This document shows, in pieces, positions 38,222 through 49,852 of a stretch of 64,000 nt of DNA. Position numbers and translations under genes: made by a program. Under the pieces are notes generated by a model. The model made no database searches, was not told the origin of the DNA, and was given only the letters and a program-made list of their open reading frames with translations. Source of the DNA: Marisa cornuarietis (taxonomy: Eukaryota; Mollusca; Gastropoda; Architaenioglossa; Ampullariidae); assembly GCA_004794655.1 (NCBI GenBank), contig SMMW01000042.1:3272501-3336500 (forward strand), written 5' to 3'. How positions within the stretch are numbered: the first letter of the stretch is position 1; every line of letters begins with the position of its first letter.

Positions 38222-39783
38222 AGAGGTAGCACTTTACTTTGGAGCATGTTTTAACTCTCTGGGTACAGGCCTGACCAACAACATTCGCAACAAGCAGCTT
38301 AAATGATAAATTTACATGTATCTAAGGTGAATGAAGCTTGGGCTGGGTAAATTCCTAGACTAGATCTTTTGCCCGTTAACCGTTTATCCTAAAATCGTTA
38401 CTGCTTCGTCAGGGAAGGAAGAAGGAAGGAAAGTTTAGACAGACGTGTTGATTGTCCTGTGACCTTTTTTATGGTCTTAGTTTTAGCACATTGCACTCTT
38501 CTTGTGTGGAGGTGTGGTGTCTGTACTACCGAGGTAACCTGATCTAGCATGGGATAGAAAAGGATAGCTGGATTTACACGGAAATAGGGATTCTTTCAAG
38601 CAAATTATGTTATATATATATATATATACGCTGATTGACATTGTTTTCACCATTTACTCTTGGGAGAATCAGAAGATAGTCTTGCTACAAGATTGTTGTC
38701 TTTGTCACGGATAGTGGCTAGTGTTTTAATCTCAATTCCTTCTACAGCTGTTGTTTGTGATGATGTGAATGACTTCTGTTAGAGTTTGACAGTCAAACGC
38801 AAACGCTGAGTTCCCACAAGGTAGTAAGAGAGTTAAACTTCCACCCTATGGTTTATTTGCTTCCTGTGTGTAAGATACTGGCCTGTACCAGTCTGCACGA
38901 CCATTCATAGTCGTATTTTTCGCATAAAACTGTCGTTAAGGTACGCTTACATTATGCAGTTTATGTCCATTTTTTGTAGTAAAATACACTGCTAACACTC
39001 ATCACTACAACTAGGAACAGGTGTACGACCCGAAATGTTCCTTATTGCAGTTTTTTTAAGAGAATATCGTAGAGCAGGTATTTTGACTTCGTTGTGGCCC
39101 TTCTCTGTTTACTACCCTCAACTAGCATTCAATCGATTTGGGAAAAGTTTCCCCCAGAAAGGCTCTCGTTCTTTTGACAAAACCTCAGCAGGGAGAATGG
39201 CTATTACAGGAACAGATATGGCGCCGCCTGCCAGTTATTTAGAGGGCTCTCGCAATGCTTTGGTCCTGTAATGGGTCACCATACCTGACCAATATGTCTG
39301 CAGTATTTTATGAACTTGGAAACAAATATCTACTGCTTCCGCATTAGAAAATTGCAGTCAAAGGTTATACGACATGTCAGGTTGCCGGCTATGAAGATGA
39401 CTTCTCAGTTTTGATAAGAATCTTTCACGAAAAGTTACAAAAAGTTCATCAAGCCCCGACCAGGTACGTTCCTTCTGGCTTTTGGCTTGATGGAAAGAAG
39501 GGGACAAAAATATTACGTTTTCTCCTATAGCCCGGTGTTGTTTCTGAATGTTCCTAGCAAAGTATTGATTTTGCTTGGTTGAGATTTAAAAGCTTTCTGC
39601 TTAAAAATTACTTACTTTTCATATTTTAGCAAAAGGCGGCAATACCGAAATGAAAACGCATGGAAATACTCAAAGACAGAATCAGGCGGGCAGCCCTTAG
39701 TTAGGATCAGCTTTATTGACACTAACAGCAATAAAAACGGAGATGGGGATAAATAAGTCTATGACAGTGTGTGGGCACCTAAG

Positions 39784-39959
39784 GGTCTGTGTATTGTGCG
39801 TGTAAATGTATTTTGTGTGTGTATGCATGCATTCTGTGTGTGCGTGTAAATGTATATTGTGTGTGCATGTATTCTTCGTGTGCGTGTAAATGTATATTTT
39901 GTGTGTATGTATGCATTCTGTGTGTGTGCATGTAAATTTTTAGATATATATATATATAT

Positions 39960-40004
<45 letters not shown>
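39784..40004. repeat. Compound TG-rich array: 40-46 bp minisatellite, (TA)n, (TG)n
   Basis: A unit containing GCGTGTAAATGTATATT and TGTGTGTATGCATGCATTC repeats about 3.5 times; TGTAAA falls at 39,801, 39,845, 39,885 and 39,931. It runs straight into (TA)n at 39,943-39,960 and (TG)n at 39,962-40,004. The minisatellite looks as if it grew from diverged microsatellite sequence. Confidence 0.8.
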
Positions 40005-40005
<1 letters not shown>

Positions 40006-40462
40006 CGTGCATTAGACAACGAACGCTCAAGTATAGTTATTTCTTACCTACGAGTGTTTGTGCGAATAATCGATGTATAGTACAAAACATTTATCAACAA
40101 GTAATTTTCTATAAAACTTCGCAAATTTCGCGATCATTAAAGTGTTTCATCTTGTGTGTGCCGTGTTCCTTTTTTGTCCTGCCAAATCGTGTAACCTTTA
40201 CATTGATGTCGCGCTTTCTCTTAACAGCCCCCTTGTCTTGCACTCGACCCTGGAGAGAAAGAGAACCTAACATTTAAAAACAGGCGCCCGCTTGAGTTGT
40301 CACACCTTGATTGCCAAAGTTTTTGGCCTTCCTTCAAGGTCTGGCACTCTTCTCCCTGTCCATTTGAGGCGAGAGGGCGGCGGGCGTGCCACTTCATCAA
40401 GACGCGCGCCATTCCTCTCAAGCTGGCTCGTGCCTCCCAGTCTCCTCCTGTCGACAGCTGCG

Positions 40463-40489
40463 TCACGTGAGACTAAGGCCATCACGTGA
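40463..40489. promoter_or_regulatory. Two TCACGTGA boxes 19 bases apart (USF/MITF/TFEB type)
   Basis: The perfect palindrome TCACGTGA occurs at 40,463-40,470 and 40,482-40,489, embedded in GC-rich sequence from 40,250 to 40,510. The contexts GTCACGTGAG and ATCACGTGAC are close to the CLEAR element GTCACGTGAC bound by TFEB/MITF proteins. A centre-to-centre distance of 19 bases puts both sites on nearly the same face of the helix. A CT-rich stretch follows at 40,560-40,625. Confidence 0.4.
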
Positions 40490-40702
40490 CTGCTTGCTCG
40501 AGGGGTAAAAGGTTGGTACGTTGTCAATGCGGAGCTCACCAGCCCTCCTTTACTATACCACCATTACCTTTCCCATCTCCTTCTCTCTCTCTCTGCTTTC
40601 TCTACCCTCTTCTCTCGCTCTCTCTGTCTCATTGTGTGCGTGTTTTCTTGCTCCGTGCTAAATTTTTATGTACGAGATTTATAAAATGTCAGGAACACAT
40701 GG

Positions 40703-40975
40703 ATATATATATATATATATGTGTGTGTGTATATACTTTGCACGTGTTCGCGTTTTATTTATCTAGCCAGTATATTTGAAAATAATAAATGGACTTTGCT
40801 TTGAAGTGTCTGTCTTAATTTTACATTGCTCCACATTATTTCTGCACAGCTGGAGATAATGAACTGCTGGAAAAAGGGGACAAAGACTATGTAATCATAA
40901 ACAGGATAACACTGTATATATATATATATATATAAAACATAGGGGGGCACTGTATATATATATAATACATTTATA
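40703..40975. repeat. (TA)n/(TG)n runs, partly duplicated
   Basis: TA then TG at 40,703-40,730. At 40,914-40,936 and 40,950-40,968 the phrase CACTGTATATATATATA occurs twice, 36 bases apart, so a short duplication preceded the microsatellite. Confidence 0.85.
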
Positions 40976-42689
40976 GGATAACGTTAAGTATTCATTTCCA
41001 GAAGTAACCTTTCTCGGTGTACAAAAGTGTGGAGAAGCGTCTGTCAGCAACTATGTAGGTCTAAAATGTATAACTTTCTCTTAGTCTTCTAATTATGGTA
41101 ATGTTGGGAAAACTGAAACATTTGCACTGCTTTTTCTATTTTAAAAGATACCCCTGCGACTATCCACGGCCACGGATTTTAGATAGGATGGGTTTTCGAC
41201 TAATGACATCATTATTTAATATCATGTGATGTATAGTCTTTAGGAAAGAGGTGCATCAGCTAAGTGTGTGTAGCAGCGGCCCATGCCACAGAATGGTTGT
41301 TAAGTACGCCTGTCACTCATCTATGGCCATGCACAGGCGAGTGTCACAGAATAACACCTTCTCTCTATCTTTATATTTTTTCCTTCCTTCTCTGTTCGTT
41401 CACGAAGCTTCAGACACAGAAAGACGAGGAAAGGGAGAGTGTGCTTATACGCGCACACGTGTGTGTGAAAGAGAGAAAGATGAGGGGAGATTGGAGACTG
41501 GCTGGACCATTAGTATGTCCCTAGACATTCGGCATCAGTGTTAATACCAGCAAGATTAAATGAAGTTAACAGAACTCGCGTGCATTGTTGGCGTTTGTAC
41601 AGTCGTGTCTGCACGTCACATAATGCACGCGTAAATGCATCGCTCACGCCAGTGACCTTGTGAGGAGGCTAAACAGTGTTGTGTGACGACTAAACTCTAA
41701 ACAAAACTGCAGATTGGAGTACGTGACTCTATGAACCTGTAGGCGGCTTCACGCCTGTAAGTGACGATTACAAGGGAAATAGGGCGGAGGGGGTAGGAAG
41801 GACAGAACTCATCCCATGCATCCCCATCATTCATCACCGTGATCGTCGCCGCCAACATCACGTCAGACCGGACTGAGAGACAGCTGACGCCTTTATTTGT
41901 GTATCGTGCGCTTCGACTTGTTCATCGCCCACCGTGCCCGTTTCGAACGGACTGTTGACTTCCCACGTTTTAATTCGAAGATTCACACTTTCAGAATGTA
42001 TTAGGATATTTGCCATGACATTGGCTTCTTCAAAGCTCTATTTCTCTCCTCCCATCATCATCTCTCTCTCTCTCTCTCTGAGACCACTGTCATTTCTACA
42101 AGCCTTGCTCTCGCTACCTTTCTCTAAACCTTTTGTACAAACGACCACTCGCAGTTGCAGCACGCTGAATGGTTGGGCTCTCTTGAGAAATTCTTCATTT
42201 GATCTGCAGTTCGGCCATTTGACGTACCTGATGGTCTGTAGATAACGTGCACGGAATAGCCGTACGCACCACTCTGGTCTGCTTTTCGCAAGGCACTCTC
42301 ATGCCTTTGCTAATCTGGAACCTGGGAATGGCATCCCAGTCGCTAATTCTGTGTAGCGCTATTTCAAAGCTCTGTATTCTGCTGTGAGTTTGCAGGTCTA
42401 ACCATGATACATGACACATGTTGGATCAGTGATCATACAAACCTACGGAAAAGCTAACTTCAGGGCTGCCGGAGCACTCAGTCTCTTATCTCGACGATCG
42501 GAAAGGGAGGTCATCTTGGTGCATTCCCAGTCAACTTCCGGTTTGCTGTAAGCGCATCGAGAAAGTGCAGGCAAAGATCTAACCAATCTTTGAGCATTAA
42601 AACAATGCTTGAAGCTTGTACCCTGTAATGAGCAGTAGTGATCTGGATACACTTGTCCCTCGGGTAGCGTGATACGTTTGATTCCGAGA

Positions 42690-42790
42690 TATAAAAAAAT
42701 TATCTCCTCATGTCACCCTGATGCGGGATATGAACCTAAGCGGTAACTGTAAGTGGTGAACACTGCCCCTCGGTAACAGATTAGCAGTGA
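42690..42790 (-). mobile_element. Possible second tRNA-derived SINE head
   Basis: On the minus strand, TTACCGAGGGG (42,766-42,776) resembles a pol III A box and differs from the 33.3 kb SINE A box at two bases. GGTTCATATCC (42,726-42,736) resembles a B box, with about 40 bases between them. No body homologous to the 33.3 kb SINE is evident downstream. This could be the worn head of a different SINE or tRNA pseudogene, or chance. Confidence 0.3.
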
Positions 42791-43667
42791 TTGTGCGGTC
42801 AGACTGTTTGGTCTGGGCCAGAAGTATCCAAAAGAAAAAAAGGACATACAGTCTCTTAAATATGAACACGCTGCGATCAATGTCGGATGTTGTCACTGAG
42901 ATGCAGTTTTTGCCCTGACGCCCTTACGGGCTCTAGATATGAAGAGGCAGATTTTGCTGCTTCCCCGGCCAAAAACCACAAACGCTGATTCGAGCGGTTT
43001 ATAATGTTAGTGAACTTAATGTAGTCTGCCGTACGTCACATCCAGCAAGTGCTGCAAGATAGTTAGTTTTGCTCGCGTCCTCATCCAAATGTAACTTCCG
43101 GTTTCCAGAAGCAGGATGTTTTTCTGCTTGTAATGACGCTGCAAAATCACGGTGTGCCTTAACAGAACATAAATGGAAACCTTTCGCCCACCAAGAAAAC
43201 GAGTTTTAGAATTTATGACTTCATTTATAGCCAGTTAAAAAAATATTATAGCTTTTTCTCTACGTGTTCTTCAGTGTGTGGCAACATCCTTTCTTGCCAA
43301 AAACTCTACTTTCCACAGGAATGAACACAAAAGCACTTTTGCACCGAGGCGTACGAGAATTCGCTTTTTCCAATTGTGGGCAGTCTATTATTTCAAATAG
43401 ATTACTTTGTTCTAAACAACGTCAGGAATTCTTTCCTTCATCTGGCTGCGTGTTTATCGGTGTTAACTCCTTGTTACGATGACAAGTTCTCTATAATATG
43501 TTGTATGAAAAAGAATCTTGATGTTTCTTTAATGTTACATTTACTACTTGTTTTATTTTGTACTCATGCAATAAAAAATTCGTTTCAGCAGTTTCTCAAT
43601 AAGAAATTTGAATATTTCGCAATAATGATTTCTCAAATAATCTCCCTCCTACTTATACAGTCTCTTT

Positions 43668-43670
<3 letters not shown>

Positions 43671-43748
<78 letters not shown>
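43671..43748. repeat. (AC)n(AT)n compound microsatellite
   Basis: Sixty bases of perfect AC, then eighteen of AT. Confidence 0.97.
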
Positions 43749-45101
43749 TTAGTAAATCACTTTAACCGACTTTTCGTGAAACCATTTTAGAGGAAAAAAA
43801 GGAAGACAACGAGGTAACAGAGTTTCATTTGTGGTCGTCACATCATAATGTCCAAATAGAGTGATAAGCATTTTTTAAATTGTAACAAGCACTCTTTCTT
43901 TCTTCTACCTCACTCTCGCTTTCTTACCACAAGTGTCATCCGCCTTCTCTCACAAACAAAAAAAAACAGCAAGAGAAGAGAAAATTGCGAACGGGAAACA
44001 GAGAAAAGCACATTTAGAGAAAGAAATGAAGAACGGAAGGTGGGTAAAATTGTCTCCCTTCTAGAATAGGAAGTATAAAATGGAAAACAAAATTAAGGTG
44101 GCATATACATCAATATTTTGAGAAAAACAAATCACCTATATCTTTTGTCTGTTCGTTCTGAAATCCTGTCTTCGACAAACACAAAAAACAGCATTGACAG
44201 ATGAAATATTTAGAAAATCTCCAAAATGTAAGAGTGGGTGAAAATAATATAACCCCTATATAGCTGTAGTTTACACGTGTTTATTTCCTTGTTTGTTTTC
44301 TGAGGCCGTCGTTTATCCCAGCACGCTCTTTCTGGTAACCATTGCCCACAATCTCTGAAGTTGACGGTTGACCTTTGTAATCTGCTCGGCTTACTTCAGG
44401 CGCCTTTGGTGGAGCGGCACGAGCCAGGCCAAGATTCTCGTGACGTTTATAGATATGGACGAGGTGTGAGAGTTGTGGTGGTGCGGTCTGGGCCGCACAT
44501 TGCTATGCACAGAACGTCGCTGCTCGCAAGTCCACCAAGTATTTGGCGAGCTCAGCTTGTCGTGGAGAGAGTCTGAGGGGTTGGGAGGCGGATAATGTTT
44601 GACGCAATTATCATCGCTTAACTTTTTATAACATCTGATTGCTAAACAAAGTTAACACTCTAGCGGGCGTTGGGAAGCCATCGTCCCCAGCGATGTGTTG
44701 TTCTAAGGTGACGCTAGTAGCGATTGCGTGGTAGCTGGGATGTGGTGTTGCTGATGGTGTAGTGGCTGTGTGGTGCTGATGGTGTGGTGGTTATCGTAGA
44801 ATGATGGCGTGGTGGTTTTGACAGCGTGGAGGATCCGGTGGTGTGGTGATTGCGATGATGCTGACAGTATAAATCGGATTCTTCTCCGTTTATTTGAATG
44901 TCGATCTATCTCTCAGCCTTTCTTTTGCCTTCTTCCATGTATGTTTTTGCAAGCGGATCAGTATCATTACGGTAACTTGTCGCGTAGGACACGTCCAACA
45001 TAACGTTGAACTGTATGTGCCTTATAAGAAAGCAATGTAAATATATAGATATATTGCATAGATATGCACGTACATTCCCATCAAACCTGCTTTATATCTA
45101 T

Positions 45102-45211
45102 TTATATATATATAGAGAGAGAGAGAGAAAAAGAGATAAAAAATGAGAGAGTGAGAGACCATACTCTCACAAAGACTTACTGTGGACAGGCAGACAGACA
45201 GACAGACAGAA
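45102..45211. repeat. (TA)n(GA)n and (CAGA)n runs
   Basis: TA/GA at 45,102-45,128 and about five CAGA units at 45,189-45,210. Confidence 0.9.
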
Positions 45212-46247
45212 GACTAGCATTTTGTTTCACGTTTCCATCTTACCAAAATCTCTTCCATTCCATTATAGAACCCCTTCCGGGTGTTATTTATTTCTGTGCG
45301 TTGCACCGACTCTCACGCATACTTCAGACCAGAGGCGAAGCGTCCGGCAGATTTTCTTGATAAACAATGAACCTCCTCCTGAGAAAGTCGCTTATATGAT
45401 GACTGTGTCGCGCCATGCTTTGGGGTAGATATAAATCACCCAGGTCGGAAAGATGGCCCCGCTTCTGGTGTTGGCAGCATCCGAAAGCTATTGATTTGCC
45501 TTCTGCACGGTGTAGTAAAGGATGCTCGTCAATCACGGCTTGAGGGCCACCTGTCCGCGGTAAGTAAGACGAGTCCTCAATCTCGTTCGCCAAAGGAGTT
45601 CTGCCTACCAATCGGATACACGATTTCGGTTTTATTTCACCCAGTTTCACTTTCACCATTCTACTCTTTCCCCCCTTCTCGTTGCACCGCCCAGAATTAT
45701 GGGAATGTGATTCATTTGAAAATGATGATCAGTGTAGCGACCTGTCTCTTGTTCAAACAGGTCGGCGGTCAGGACAGGACCAGCCACTCTGCCGCAGATT
45801 GGTTTCGCGCCAAACCCCGTGACTCTGCAATTTTACCGCAGGTTGCGAAGCGGGGCTCATGAATATGTAACAGCTTTCGAGTGCACAGTGCTCTGGGCTT
45901 GTACTCAAAGCTGTAAATCGCACGCAGACTCTTGTGGCAGTTTGCTTATGCAAGTTTTTTTTCTTTTTTGCGGGGCAGAAAATGGCATTGTCTGCCCCTG
46001 TTTGGCGGACCTGTCTGCGGTGCATCTAACTGAATTGTGGGGCCGAGCGCAGACGACGTACTTCGGACACGTCTGTATGACACAACGCAAAATGGAGAAG
46101 ACCGATGCTCACCTAATTACTCCCAGGTCCTTCAGTTTGTAGCATGATTTTGTATCTGTAATCAAATTCCAGCTAACACTTTTGTTAAATGTTTGGGGCA
46201 ATAGGTAAACAGACTGCCCTCCGTGCCTCTCTCTCTTTCTTTCCTCT

Positions 46248-46267
46248 AAAAAAAAAAAAAAAAAAAA
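46248..46267. repeat. (A)20 homopolymer
   Basis: Twenty adenines preceded by a CT-rich stretch. Could be the tail of an old retroposed sequence, but the upstream 100 bases match nothing I recognise. Confidence 0.9.
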
Positions 46268-46924
46268 TGAGAAGAGATGGGCATGATGTAGGTGACAATT
46301 TTTCCCCCAGACGTGTCGTCTCTTGAAGATTTTATCCACACGCACAAAATTCTGAAAATATATGGGTCCTGTGGGGAAGTATATTGGTCCCACACACTTT
46401 CTATGGGAACATGTAGTTAAGGCATTCTGTGCTGTTAGGGTCATTCATGTCCGTGCAAGCGACAACACTATTAATCATCATACCAAAAATGTAGATAACA
46501 AAAAATGGAGAGATTACAAATATATTAGAATGTTTTTTCTCACGCGTTAAAAACGATACAATATAAAAATTAGTTATCCTTTGCTTATACAGGTGATGAG
46601 GAGGATGGACATTTCTATGAACTCTCTCTCTCTCTCGCACCCCTGTATTTTTTTTTCATTAGGCATATTTCGATATAATCACAAAAAGCGTAGTATGGCT
46701 TTTCTTTTTAAAATTGTATTACTATTTCGTGATAAATTTTGCTGTTGGTTCTCACTGCTTTTATACTTTATATTTGTACTTAGCGATTTTTATTCCTCGC
46801 ATTTGCTGCTTGAAATGAACCTGTGGTCCCTTAAATACTCGTTCAGTTCTCTCTCTTTCTCTCTCTGACTCTGTTTGTGTGTGTGTCAATTCTCTTTTTT
46901 GTGCCCACATCAAAGACCTGGAAG

Positions 46925-46955
46925 TCACGTGTCGTAATCAGGAGCAGATCACGTG
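46925..46955. promoter_or_regulatory. Pair of TCACGTG E-boxes
   Basis: TCACGTG at 46,925-46,931 and 46,949-46,955, 24 bases apart, followed by GCACGTCACCG at about 46,979. Weaker than the 40.46 kb pair. Confidence 0.25.
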
Positions 46956-47687
46956 GTTGTGCCTGAAAACACAATGCGTGCACGTCACCGCGCTGTCCCT
47001 GTCCTGGTCCCCGAGCCAGCCGGGAGAGAACAACACGGTATCCCCATAAAACACCAAACCTGACGTCCCTCGCTCTGCCTTGTGCAGCACTGACGTCTAA
47101 CTGGCTCTCATAATACCTGCCATAAATTATCATCGCACGTACTCACATTTTACAGCGATGGGGACTGGGGTTTTTTTTTAAAGAAAACATCGTAAACTGT
47201 AGATGTGCGATGACAAGTCGAGGCGACTAACAAGGAATCGATAATGGCAGTGGAAGTGATGCGCAAGATCGAGCGTCGCGTCTGACGGGACGTTTCCAGC
47301 ACCGGGTGAGGAGCGGGTGTGACTAATGACAATCGACAAGTCGTGGCTCCCTGTGTGCACGTGCACATGGAAGGGAAGCAGTCGACACAGACGTCTTAAA
47401 ATGGAGCAGTAGGTTCACCATAGATTTTATCCATCTTTTGTAATTTTCGAAGATCGTAGTGTTTTCCAATCACTTGAGATAGGCTTCCATAAGATCATAA
47501 GCTTAACATTCTGATTGGCTTGTTTGAAAGGCCATGTGGTCGCCGCTACCGCCATTTTTGGCATCAACATGGGAGGGAAGCGTACATTTATGGCACTACA
47601 ATCCTAGTTAAGGAAAAATGGCCCCACTGCCTTGGGGAAAATCCTGGGAAAGATAAAGTCTAAGGGAGCAGCCCTCTACACAAAATC

Positions 47688-48262
47688 TTGATGCTAACAC
47701 GGCATCGCGCTCCCATCAGCAGGTTTCAGCGCGAGGACAAGTGTGCTCATGGAACCAAAACAGAAATCAAGCTGAAAGAGGTAACATCCATGGGCACGTG
47801 GAACGTACGCACGTTACATCAATGCGACAAAGTGCGACAACTCACCTACGGTACAGGTGAGATATTTTGGAACTGGCGGAGGTCAAATGGATTGTGAAAA
47901 TAACAACGGACGACGGCCACGAACTGTGGTACAGTTGCGGGGTGGGGGGGACCCCAGGCATGAGTACGGCGTGGGCTTCCTCGTGCACAGGAAGGTGGCC
48001 GGAGCCGTCATCAGCTGTACACCTGTATCCATCAGGCTGATCTCCATACATGTCTCAGCTAAGCCCCACAATGTCACCATTGTCCAAGTATACGCTCCAG
48101 TGTCCACACAATAAAACAACAAAGTGGATGCGTTTTACCAAGAACTAGACAAGGTTGTGAAAGTTCAGAAAAGGGACATCCTCGATGAATGGAACGCCAA
48201 GGTCGGCCCAACAAGGGCGGGAACGGTGGGCAAATTTGGCCTTGGTGAAACCAACGATATGG
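47688..48262 (+). pseudogene. LINE endonuclease domain, N-terminal part, frameshifted
   Basis: This is the apurinic/apyrimidinic-type endonuclease that nicks target DNA for LINE insertion. The first frame (47,688-47,897) ends soon after GTWNVRTLHQCDKVRQLTY. The reading continues one frame over from about 47,857 with HEYGVGFLVH, ISCTPVSIRLISI and VTIVQVYAP. It meets an in-frame TAA at 48,112, then resumes in the same frame with FYQELDKVV, RDILDEWNAKVG and GKFGLGETND. In active relatives the last of these blocks begins with a Gly-Asp-Trp-Asn motif; here it reads Asp-Glu-Trp-Asn and a few residues before it are lost. The C-terminal half of the domain, which holds the conserved Ser-Asp-His, is absent: the sequence jumps from the GETND block to the region just before the reverse transcriptase. 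Confidence 0.85.
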
Positions 48263-48299
48263 GTATCAGACCAACGCCAACAGCTTCCAAAACAACCAG

Positions 48300-48830
48300 A
48301 CTAGAAACAGTAAATCTGAAGACCTACCAGTCCTATGGGAAGAAGTTGAAAGAGCCGTGCGCAGTCTGAAGGGAGTAAGTCGCCATATTGATAATGTCCA
48401 GCTAAGCTGATCAAGCAGGGTGGGGAAGAAACTACAAAGACGCGCACTCTTCCGTGCCAAAAGCAAAGAATGACCCAAAGAACGGACGAAGTCACAAGTC
48501 ATACCCCTCCCAAAAAGGAAACAGGGACAGTACTACAGAACCATCGACCTTATCACCCATCTAAGCAAAGTCATGTTAAAGATCCAACAGAACTACATCA
48601 GAACCACCGCAGAGGAGCTGCTAGCGGAAGAAAACGCTGGCTTCAGACCACGTAGAAGCACAGTTGAGCAGATCTTCAACTGTCGCATCATTATAAGGGC
48701 TATGGCATGTGATGTGAAAATTCAACATCGAAGAAGGTCTAATTCACCGAAGCGCTATATAATAGCTCAACGAAATCAGTACTGCAGGACAACCAAATGG
48801 GAGCTTACTTTCGCACCACAGTAGGCGTAC
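48300..48830 (+). pseudogene. LINE linker end and reverse transcriptase N-terminus, broken
   Basis: In one frame, EDLPVLWEEVERAVRSLKG (from 48,318) matches the segment just before the RT fingers, followed by a stop near 48,408. KSQVIPLP near 48,495 corresponds to the conserved block before the RT. From about 48,573 another frame gives KVMLKIQQNYIRTTAEELL and NAGFRPRRSTVEQIFNCR, a typical fingers/palm entry of RTE-type reverse transcriptases. About 60 residues expected next, including the F-I-D-F-x-K-A-F-D motif A with the first catalytic aspartate, are missing; a compressed reading of the following region resumes near 48,700. Multiple stops and frameshifts make this non-coding today. Confidence 0.8.
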
Positions 48831-49841
48831 GCCAAGAATGTCCCCTGTCACCAGTGCTGCTTAATATCTTAATTAATATCGTCCACCGCCCACGACCATC
48901 ATACTTACATTTCTATTGGTGTAAGACCGATCTGCAGCCTGCTTTTTGCAGAAAACGTAGATCTCTTAGCAAATATCAACAAAAAACTGCACGACCTTAC
49001 TAATAGACTCACAGACAGCTCAAATGCATATGGAATGGAGACCAGCACTGAAAAGAGCAAAGTTATGATCAATGGCAACGGCAAAGCAGAGATCTTTATG
49101 AACGGGGTACAGCTCGAAGAGGTAAGCCGCTTCAAGTACTTGGGAGCCACCCTCTCCAAAGACGGCAGCTCCACGCCAGATATCCGCATCAGGATCGCAA
49201 CAGCAACAGCAGCAATGGCTAGGCTAGGTAGGATCTGGCATATCCATAAGATCACGTCCACTACCAAGTACAAGCTGTACAAATTCCTGGTATTACCGAT
49301 CCTGCTCTACGGATGCGACACCTGGACTGTGCTCGCCGAAACGGAAAGGAGAATCCAGGCATTCGAGAACAAGTGCCTGGGGAGGCTGGTCTGGATCTCA
49401 TACAGGGAACAGAGAATCAACGACTTTGGACGAAACAAGATTGCCACACTCGTAGGACACAAGGAACCTCTACTATCAACAGTCAAGCGACGTAAGCTGG
49501 TCTTCTTTGACCCGGCAGACACCTTGTTGAAGACTATCCTTCAATGCACCTTAGAGGGTAGTCGACGCCGCGGTGGCCAGAGGAAGAACTGGCTTACGAA
49601 CGTCAAAGACTGGACTGGTCGTCCTGTACAGGACCTGCTCACTACCGCCCAAAATAGTTGCGGGCCCTGTCAGCTGCCACGTCTATTAATGTGCTGCCCC
49701 CAACGACAGGTGCTGGTCAAGGGACGACTGACTGACGGGAGTGAAGCTTTGGGTAGAGGCGTAACCACGACCGATCAACGTGTTTCTCGATTATCATCAA
49801 ATGCAATTACACAAATGCAAGCAGACATGGATGCAAACTGA
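48797..49841 (+). pseudogene. LINE reverse transcriptase palm, thumb and C-terminal region
   Basis: VGVRQECPLSPVLLNI (48,823 onward) is RT motif B. After a frameshift at about 48,890 one frame stays open from roughly 48,893 to the TGA at 49,839-49,841. It holds the catalytic box region, C-S-L-L-F-A-E-N (FAEN at 48,945-48,956), where active enzymes carry F-A-D-D, so both metal-binding aspartates are replaced (Glu, Asn). Downstream are STEKSKVMING, FKYLGATLSKDGS, KYKLYKFLVLPILLYGCDTW, RRIQAFENKCLGRL and GSRRRGGQRKNWL, the Arg-rich C-terminus typical of RTE-like polyproteins. The longest open piece, 49,035-49,841 (268 codons), is the longest ORF of the window but is only the tail of this dead element. 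Confidence 0.88.
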
Positions 49842-49852
49842 CCTCTGAAATC

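Larger units (their letters stand above)
33598..43670. other. No gene confirmed
   Basis: AT-rich unique DNA carrying the 36.2-36.7 kb patch, the 43 bp repeat, TG/TA arrays and paired E-boxes. 34,000-35,800 holds nothing I can name. Confidence 0.55.
43749..47599. other. No gene seen
   Basis: Unique DNA with a degenerate GTGGTG-rich stretch at 44,735-44,860, the CAGA run, the A20 tract and a pair of E-boxes. Frames up to 123 codons at 45.3-46.1 kb overlap one another on both strands and show no domain. Confidence 0.55.
47600..49852 (+). mobile_element. Degenerate RTE/BovB-like non-LTR retrotransposon (LINE), internally deleted
   Basis: Several collinear plus-strand reading frames together match a LINE polyprotein. 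In order they are an APE-type endonuclease start (GTWNVRTLHQ at about 47,793), endonuclease blocks (VTIVQVYAP, EWNAKVG, GKFGLGETND up to about 48,262), the start of the reverse transcriptase (QVIPLP, AEELLAEENAGFRPRRSTVEQ), the RT palm (VGVRQECPLSPVLLNI), and a long C-terminal part (KYLGATLSKDGS, LLYGCDTWTV). Frames change at about 47,865, 48,270-48,320, 48,700-48,800 and 48,890, and there are in-frame stops. The distal endonuclease with the linker, and the RT block carrying catalytic motif A, are missing. The second catalytic box reads FAEN instead of the F/Y-A-D-D of active enzymes. From family knowledge the layout fits the RTE/BovB clade, but the clade is my reading, not a search result. 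Ends are approximate; I saw no target-site duplication. It is a dead copy. Confidence 0.9.

Noticed and set aside
46140..46267. A20 tract as the tail of a processed pseudogene
   Set aside because: Upstream sequence matches no gene and no flanking duplication is visible.
49035..49841. 268-codon ORF as a host gene
   Set aside because: It is the reverse transcriptase tail of the dead LINE.
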